Of a stretch of DNA of 11,161 nucleotides, positions 7,066 to 11,161 are shown one piece after another. Position 1 is the stretch's first letter; each line of letters begins with the position of its first letter. The notes below the pieces were generated by a model. That model searched no databases. It was given only the letters and a program-made list of their open reading frames with translations, and was not told the DNA's origin. Position numbers and translations under genes: made by a program. Source of the stretch: Flavobacteriales bacterium UBA2426 (GTDB taxonomy: Bacteria; Bacteroidota; Bacteroidia; Flavobacteriales_F; PHOS-HE28); NCBI GenBank assembly GCA_002342985.1, contig DDRC01000221.1, positions 3,644-14,804 of the forward strand. The letters are read 5' to 3'.

Positions 7066-9189
7066 ATGAAGCACCTCACGCCCATCGCCGCCGCTGGCAT
7101 CGCACTGCTGGCCTCCTGTACGCCGACCGCCGAACCCGAACGCACCGATATGCTCGCGAACAACCCGCTCCTGCAGCGCAGCACGCTGCCTTTCCAGGCT
7201 CCGCACTTCGACCGCATCCGCGATGAGCACTTCCGACCGGCCATCGAGGAGGGGATGAAGCGCCACTTGGCCGAGATCGAGGCCATCGCCAACGACCCGG
7301 CCGCACCCACCTTCGAGAACACCATCGTGGCCCTGGAGAAGGCGGGCCAGGACCTGAACCGCGCCACTGCGGTGTTCTACAACCTGACAGGCAGCGCCAC
7401 CAACGATACCCTGCAGGCGGTGAAGGCTGAGCTGGCGCCGAAGCTGGCCGCCCACAGCGATGCCATCACCCTCAACGAGAAGCTCTTCGTCCGCATCAAG
7501 GCCCTCTACGATCAGCCGGCCACCGGTGTGGAGGCACAGGACGCCCGCCTGCTGGAGCGCTACTACATCCGGTTCGTCCGCAGCGGTGCACTCCTCGATG
7601 CACGCGGCAAGGAGCAGCTGCGCAAGCTCAATGAGGAGGAGGCCAACCTCGTCGCCAGATTCGAGGATAACATCCTGAAGGAGCGGGCCGTCCTGGCCAT
7701 GGTGGTGAAGGATGGGGGCGAATTGGAAGGCATGAGCCCAGAGGGCATCGAAGCCGCCGCTGCCGCCGCCAAGGCCAAGGGCCACGAGGGTCAATGGCTC
7801 ATCGACCTGCGCAACACCACCACCCAGCCTGCGCTGGCCGAGCTGCGGAGCCGCGATCTGCGCAGGGCCATCATGAAGCGCTCCATCAGCCGCAACAGCC
7901 GGGGCGAGGCCTACGACAACAAGGCCATCATCGCGCGGCTGGCCCAGCTTCGGGCCCAGAAAGCAAAGCTCCTGGGCTTCGCCACCTGGGCGCACTACGT
8001 GATGGACGACCAGATGGCCAAGAACCCTGACCAGGCCATGAAGCTGCTGGGTAGCATGGCGCCGGCCGCCGCCGCCAACGCCCGCAAGGAGGCCGCCAAG
8101 CTTCAATCCTTGGTGGATAAGCAGGGCGGGGGATTCCAGGTGGAGGCCTTCGACTGGGATTTCTATGCCGAGCAGGTGCGCAAGGCTGAGTTCGACCTGG
8201 ACGAAGCGGCCGTGAAGCCCTACCTCGAATTCGAGAGCGTGCTGCAGAACGGCGTCTTCTTCGCCGCCAACCGGCTCTTCGGTCTGCGTTTCGAGGAGCG
8301 CAAGGACCTGCCCGTGTACCACCCCGACGTGCGCGTCTTCAACATCATCGATACCACCGGCGAGACCATCGGCCTCTTCTATGGCGACTATTTCGCCCGC
8401 GACAACAAGAACGGCGGCGCATGGATGAGCAGCTTCGTGGACCAGAGCACCCTGCTGGGCCAACAGCCTGTGATCACGCAGAACTGCAACTACGTGAAGC
8501 CTGCGGCCGGCCAGCCCTGCCTGCTGAGCTGGGATGATGTGACCACGCTCTTCCATGAGTTCGGCCATGCGCTGCACGGCATGCTGAGCGCGCAGAAGTA
8601 CCCGAAGTTCAGCGGCACTGCCACCGCCACCGACTTCGTGGAGTTCCCGAGCCAGGTGAATGAGAACTGGGCGATGGTGCCCGAGGTGCTCCGCAGCTTC
8701 GCCAAGCACTGGAAGACGGGCGAGGTGATGCCCGATGCCCTGGCGGACAAGCTGCGCAAGGCCAAGACCTTCAACCAGGGCTATGCCACCACCGAGTACC
8801 TGGCCGCCGCGCTGCTCGACCTGGAGTGGCACAGCCTGCCCGCCGATGCGCCACTGGTAGAGGACGTGCTCGCCTTCGAGCAGGCGGCCCTGAAGAAGTA
8901 CGGGCTCGATCTGCCGCAGGTGCCGCCGCGCTACCGCAGCTGCTACTTCAGCCATGCCTGGACGGGGTATGCGGCCAACTACTACGCCTACATCTGGAGC
9001 GAGGTGATGGATGCCGATGCCTACGCTTGGTTCACCGAGAACGGAGGCATGACCCGCGCCAACGGCGACCGGTTCCGCCGCACCGTGCTCAGCCAGGGCG
9101 GCAGCAAGCCTGAAGCAGAGCTCTACCGCGACCTCACCGGCCGCGACCCCAGCGTGGAGCCGCTCCTCGTGAAGCGCGGGTTGAAGTGA
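7066..9189 (+). CDS. dcp: M3-family peptidyl-dipeptidase Dcp, lipoprotein
   Basis: A 707-residue zinc metallopeptidase of family M3 (thimet oligopeptidase/Dcp group), which removes dipeptides from the C-termini of short peptides. The zinc site is HEFGH (H497, E498, H501) with the third ligand E526 in DFVEFPSQ, 25 residues on. H630, Y635 and Y642 in the HAWTGYAANYYAY segment have the spacing (+5, +12) of the substrate-binding His and Tyr residues of the family. Length and full colinearity match normal Dcp, with a helical N-terminal half followed by the catalytic half. The N-terminus is a lipoprotein signal: a short hydrophobic stretch ending in the lipobox LASC, with lipidated Cys18. This places it in the cell envelope, unlike cytoplasmic E. 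coli Dcp; which membrane and which face cannot be told. It follows the secreted protease by 96 bases but has its own promoter box, so joint use in peptide scavenging is an inference. The start is set by the signal peptide; there is no Shine-Dalgarno sequence. Confidence 0.93.
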   Translation: MKHLTPIAAAGIALLASCTPTAEPERTDMLANNPLLQRSTLPFQAPHFDRIRDEHFRPAIEEGMKRHLAEIEAIANDPAAPTFENTIVALEKAGQDLNRATAVFYNLTGSATNDTLQAVKAELAPKLAAHSDAITLNEKLFVRIKALYDQPATGVEAQDARLLERYYIRFVRSGALLDARGKEQLRKLNEEEANLVARFEDNILKERAVLAMVVKDGGELEGMSPEGIEAAAAAAKAKGHEGQWLIDLRNTTTQPALAELRSRDLRRAIMKRSISRNSRGEAYDNKAIIARLAQLRAQKAKLLGFATWAHYVMDDQMAKNPDQAMKLLGSMAPAAAANARKEAAKLQSLVDKQGGGFQVEAFDWDFYAEQVRKAEFDLDEAAVKPYLEFESVLQNGVFFAANRLFGLRFEERKDLPVYHPDVRVFNIIDTTGETIGLFYGDYFARDNKNGGAWMSSFVDQSTLLGQQPVITQNCNYVKPAAGQPCLLSWDDVTTLFHEFGHALHGMLSAQKYPKFSGTATATDFVEFPSQVNENWAMVPEVLRSFAKHWKTGEVMPDALADKLRKAKTFNQGYATTEYLAAALLDLEWHSLPADAPLVEDVLAFEQAALKKYGLDLPQVPPRYRSCYFSHAWTGYAANYYAYIWSEVMDADAYAWFTENGGMTRANGDRFRRTVLSQGGSKPEAELYRDLTGRDPSVEPLLVKRGLK

Positions 9190-9201
9190 TCAGGCTGCCT
9201 T

Positions 9202-9364
9202 CCGTGGGCCGAGCGAAAGCCGACGGCAATGGTCCATGCGGTCCGGGATTCCTTTCCTGCATGTCCAGAGGGGCAGAGTAAACGCCTCAGCGGCAGGTGG
9301 AAGCCGAGGGTCCCCGGGGGGCAGGTTACTGCTTTGCAGGCTTTACCGGCAGGGAGGACCCGGC
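9202..9364 (+). other. Structured intergenic region, candidate ncRNA or 3'-UTR structures
   Basis: Inverted repeats seen: 9202-9209 with 9219-9226 (seven pairs, one G-G mismatch, loop CGAGCGAAA) starting 13 bases after the dcp stop; 9235-9241 with 9256-9263 (seven pairs, one bulge); and an outer stem 9303-9313 with 9356-9364 (nine pairs with a GA bulge) that encloses CCGG/CCGG (9314-9317 with 9346-9349) and CTGC-TTT-GCAG (9329-9339). GTAAA-c-GCC at 9278-9286 can pair instead with GGCTTTAC at 9339-9346. The first hairpin may simply end dcp transcription, although no T-run follows. GC-rich DNA folds easily, so this is a candidate only, and the strand is uncertain. Confidence 0.25.
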
Positions 9365-9371
9365 CCCGCCG

Positions 9372-9400
9372 TGTTGATAATCCCGATCGATCGTGGATAA
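9372..9400 (-). promoter_or_regulatory. Pair of DnaA-box-like 9-mers
   Basis: Read on the minus strand, 9372-9380 is TTATCAACA and 9392-9400 is TTATCCACG; each differs from the DnaA box TTATCCACA at one position. They have the same orientation and are 20 bases apart, about two helical turns, with the palindrome CGATCGATCG (9384-9393) between them and running one or two bases into the second box. They could bind DnaA to regulate parE or be part of an origin, but there is no AT-rich unwinding region and no further cluster. Confidence 0.3.
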
Positions 9401-9441
9401 CGGGGGGCGTCTTCCGCGGCATCCCGCGCCCCTAGCGGCCC

Positions 9442-9449
9442 TAACTTCG
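9442..9449 (+). promoter_or_regulatory. Putative -7 promoter box of parE (TAACTTCG)
   Basis: TAACTTCG matches TAnnTTTG with one change and is nearly the same as the box before the HD-domain gene. It lies 55 bases before the parE ATG, but only 17 bases before the ATG of the 13-codon ORF, so the transcript would begin close to that upstream ATG. No -33 TTG is seen at normal spacing. Confidence 0.45.
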
Positions 9450-9458
9450 TCCCATTGC

Positions 9459-9500
9459 ATGGAACCCGCGCCAATGCTGAGGTTCCGCCCTTTGAGATGA
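9459..9500 (+). CDS. Possible 13-codon leader ORF overlapping the parE start
   Basis: ATG at 9459 opens a frame of 13 codons ([13 protein letters not shown]) that ends at TGA 9498-9500. That stop shares the bases ATGA with the parE start at 9497, the usual layout of translationally coupled genes. The ORF starts 17 bases after the promoter box, at about the distance a transcript start would be. No homology is recognised and the peptide has no clear attenuation pattern, so it may be chance. Confidence 0.25.
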   Translation: MEPAPMLRFRPLR

Positions 9501-11161
9501 GCGAGACGAACTACGGGGAGGAGCATATCCGGTCGCTGGACTGGAAGGAGCACATCCGCCTGCGGCCGGGCATGTACATCGGCAAGCTCGGCGATGGCAG
9601 CAGCTACGATGACGGCATCTACATCCTGCTGAAGGAGGTGCTGGACAACTGCATCGACGAGTACGTGATGGGCCATGGCAAGAAGGTGGACATCGCCATC
9701 GAGGGCGGCCGGGTGACCGTGCGGGACTACGGGCGGGGCGTGCCGCTGGGCAAGGTGATCGACGTGGTGAGCAAGATCAACACCGGCGCCAAGTACGACA
9801 GCAAGGCCTTCAAGAAGAGCGTGGGCCTGAACGGGGTAGGCACCAAGGCCGTGAACGCCCTCAGCACCTACTTCCGCATCGAGAGCATCCGCGACGGCGA
9901 GATGAAGCGCGCGGAGTTCGATCGTGGCGTGCTGCGCAAGGACGAGAAGCTGGTGAAGAGCGTCGAGCCCAACGGCACGCGGGTGGTCTTCGAGCCCGAC
10001 CCTGAGATGTTCCGCCACTACCAGTTCCGCGAGCAGCACATCGAGCGCTTGCTCTGGAACTACTGCTACCTGAACACGGGCCTTGCCATCACCTGCAACG
10101 GCACCCGCTACCAGAGCAAGAACGGCCTGCTCGACCTGCTCACCGAGAAGATGGACGGCGAGCCGCTCTATCCCATCATCCACCTCAAGGGCGACGATAT
10201 CGAGGTGGCCCTGACCCATGCCAACCACTACGGCGAGGAGTACTACAGCTTCGTCAACGGCCAGCACACCACGCAGGGCGGCACCCACCAGGGCGCCTTC
10301 CGCGAGGCGGTGGCCAAGACCATCAAGGACTTCTTCAAGAAGGAGTGGGAGGCCGGCGACGTGCGCACGGGCATCGTGGCCGCGGTGAGCGTGAAGGTGA
10401 TCGAGCCGGTGTTCGAGAGCCAGACCAAGACCAAGCTGGGCAGCCTGGAGATCGAGCCCGGCGGCCAGAGCATGCGCAGCTTCGTGGGCGACTTCATCGG
10501 CCGCGAGCTGGACAACTACCTGCACAAGCACCCCGAGGTGGCCGAGGTGCTCCAGGGCCGCATCCTCCAGAACGAGCGCGAGCGCAAGGAGCTCAGCGGC
10601 ATCCGCAAGCTCGCCCGCGAGCGCGCCAAGAAGGCCAGCCTGCACAACCGCAAGCTGCGCGACTGCCGCATACACCTCACCGACGCCAAGAAGGACGACC
10701 CGCGCAAGCAGCTCACCACGCTCTTCATCACCGAGGGCGACAGCGCCAGCGGCAGCATCACCAAGAGCCGCGATGTGGAGACGCAGGCCGTCTTCAGCCT
10801 CAAGGGCAAGCCCCTCAACTGCTACGGCCTCACCAAGAAGGTGGTGTACGAGAACGAGGAGTTCAACCTCATCCAGGCCGCGCTCGACATCGAGGACGGC
10901 ATGGACGGCCTGCGCTACAACCGCATTGTGATCGCTACCGATGCCGATGTGGACGGCATGCACATCCGCCTGCTGCTGATGACCTTCTTCCTGCAGTTCT
11001 TCCCCGAAGTGGTGAAGAACGACCACCTCTACATCCTGCAGACGCCGCTCTTCCGCGTGCGCAATAAGAAGGAGACCATTTACTGCTACAGCGATGAGGA
11101 GCGCCAGCGCGCCATCCTCAAGCTCGGCAAGGGCCACGAGATCACGCGCTTCAAGGGCCTC
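9497..11161 (+). CDS. parE: DNA topoisomerase IV subunit B (ParE), 3'-partial
   Basis: The frame stays open to the window edge, giving 555 codons of a protein usually near 620 residues in Bacteroidota. ParE is the ATPase subunit that works with ParC to decatenate daughter chromosomes. Features seen: GHKL ATPase domain with E47 and N51 in [13 protein letters not shown] (catalytic Glu and Mg-binding Asn), D77 and GRG at 79-81, ATP-lid glycines in [10 protein letters not shown] (109-118); transducer domain with QTKTKLG at 309-315, whose Lys contacts ATP phosphate; and TOPRIM domain with EGDSASGS (E413) and DADVDG (D482, D484, D486), the metal-binding acidic residues. It has no sign of the longer GyrB form, and the opening residues ([18 protein letters not shown]: [17 protein letters not shown] from residue 5) match the Bacteroidota ParE start. 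ATG 9497 fits the family; an in-frame TTG at 9455 would add 14 residues and is less likely. parC would be expected downstream, outside the window. Confidence 0.95.
   Translation, partial: MSETNYGEEHIRSLDWKEHIRLRPGMYIGKLGDGSSYDDGIYILLKEVLDNCIDEYVMGHGKKVDIAIEGGRVTVRDYGRGVPLGKVIDVVSKINTGAKYDSKAFKKSVGLNGVGTKAVNALSTYFRIESIRDGEMKRAEFDRGVLRKDEKLVKSVEPNGTRVVFEPDPEMFRHYQFREQHIERLLWNYCYLNTGLAITCNGTRYQSKNGLLDLLTEKMDGEPLYPIIHLKGDDIEVALTHANHYGEEYYSFVNGQHTTQGGTHQGAFREAVAKTIKDFFKKEWEAGDVRTGIVAAVSVKVIEPVFESQTKTKLGSLEIEPGGQSMRSFVGDFIGRELDNYLHKHPEVAEVLQGRILQNERERKELSGIRKLARERAKKASLHNRKLRDCRIHLTDAKKDDPRKQLTTLFITEGDSASGSITKSRDVETQAVFSLKGKPLNCYGLTKKVVYENEEFNLIQAALDIEDGMDGLRYNRIVIATDADVDGMHIRLLLMTFFLQFFPEVVKNDHLYILQTPLFRVRNKKETIYCYSDEERQRAILKLGKGHEITRFKGL

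Larger units (their letters stand above)
9190..9496. other. 307-base gap between dcp and parE
   Basis: No convincing protein gene is seen on either strand except a possible 13-codon leader ORF. The left two thirds (about 9202-9364) can fold into several hairpins. Then come two DnaA-box-like words (9372-9400), a promoter box (9442-9449) and the parE leader. No tRNA, SRP, RNase P, tmRNA or known riboswitch signature could be recognised by eye. Confidence 0.8.

Noticed and set aside
7039..8955. 638-codon open frame on the minus strand opposite dcp
   Set aside because: It is the antisense shadow of an intact M3 peptidase; it shows no domain and its composition matches reverse-complement GC-rich codons.
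9123..9422. 99-codon minus-strand frame covering the end of dcp and the gap
   Set aside because: It has no recognisable domain, overlaps the dcp 3' end and the hairpin-rich region, and no promoter-like box precedes it on that strand. It cannot be fully excluded, but RNA structure or chance explains it as well.
9326..11137. 603-codon open frame on the minus strand opposite parE
   Set aside because: It lies antisense to a clear ParE with intact motifs; it is Leu/Ala/His/Val-rich low-complexity sequence with no recognisable domain, as expected from GC-rich codon use on the opposite strand.

Overview
The window is GC-rich bacterial DNA that reads as a chromosomal segment from a high-GC member of the phylum Bacteroidota, possibly a Flavobacteriales-like lineage. 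The reasons are a type IX secretion (T9SS) type A sorting domain at the end of the first protein, SprB-type and PKD repeats, a topoisomerase IV subunit B of the Bacteroidota type, start codons with no Shine-Dalgarno sequence, and a TAnnTT(C/G)(C/G) box before each complete or 5'-complete gene that resembles the Bacteroidota -7 promoter element (TAnnTTTG). The organism call is an inference from protein character; no rRNA or other marker is present.

Layout, all on the plus strand: (1) 1-3339, the 3' part of a very large modular surface or secreted protein, open at the left edge; (2) a strong hairpin terminator at 3359-3387; (3) 3429-3908, a small stand-alone HD-domain phosphohydrolase of the SpoT/MESH1 type with altered active-site residues; (4) 4003-6969, a secreted metzincin metalloprotease with FN3, PPC and a Ca-loop C-terminal module; (5) 7066-9189, a lipoprotein M3 peptidyl-dipeptidase (Dcp); (6) 9190-9496, a 307-base gap with several hairpins, two DnaA-box-like 9-mers, a promoter box and a possible 13-codon leader ORF; (7) 9497-11161, parE (topoisomerase IV subunit B), cut by the right edge after 555 codons.

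Each gene appears to have its own promoter box 17-32 bases before the first start codon, so this looks like a run of co-oriented single genes, not one operon. Functionally, two products are exported surface or secreted proteins, one is an envelope-anchored oligopeptidase that could finish digestion of peptides released by such a protease, and two (HD hydrolase, ParE) are cytoplasmic housekeeping or signalling proteins. No mobile element, CRISPR array, tRNA or rRNA was seen.

The points most worth a second look are an FN3 domain in the first protein that seems split by an in-frame 179-codon domain, the protease's C-terminal duplicated Ca-binding module that takes the place of a usual T9SS tail, the HD protein with two replaced catalytic positions, and the structured gap upstream of parE with its DnaA-like boxes and ATGA-coupled mini-ORF. 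None of these is proven to be a new system.
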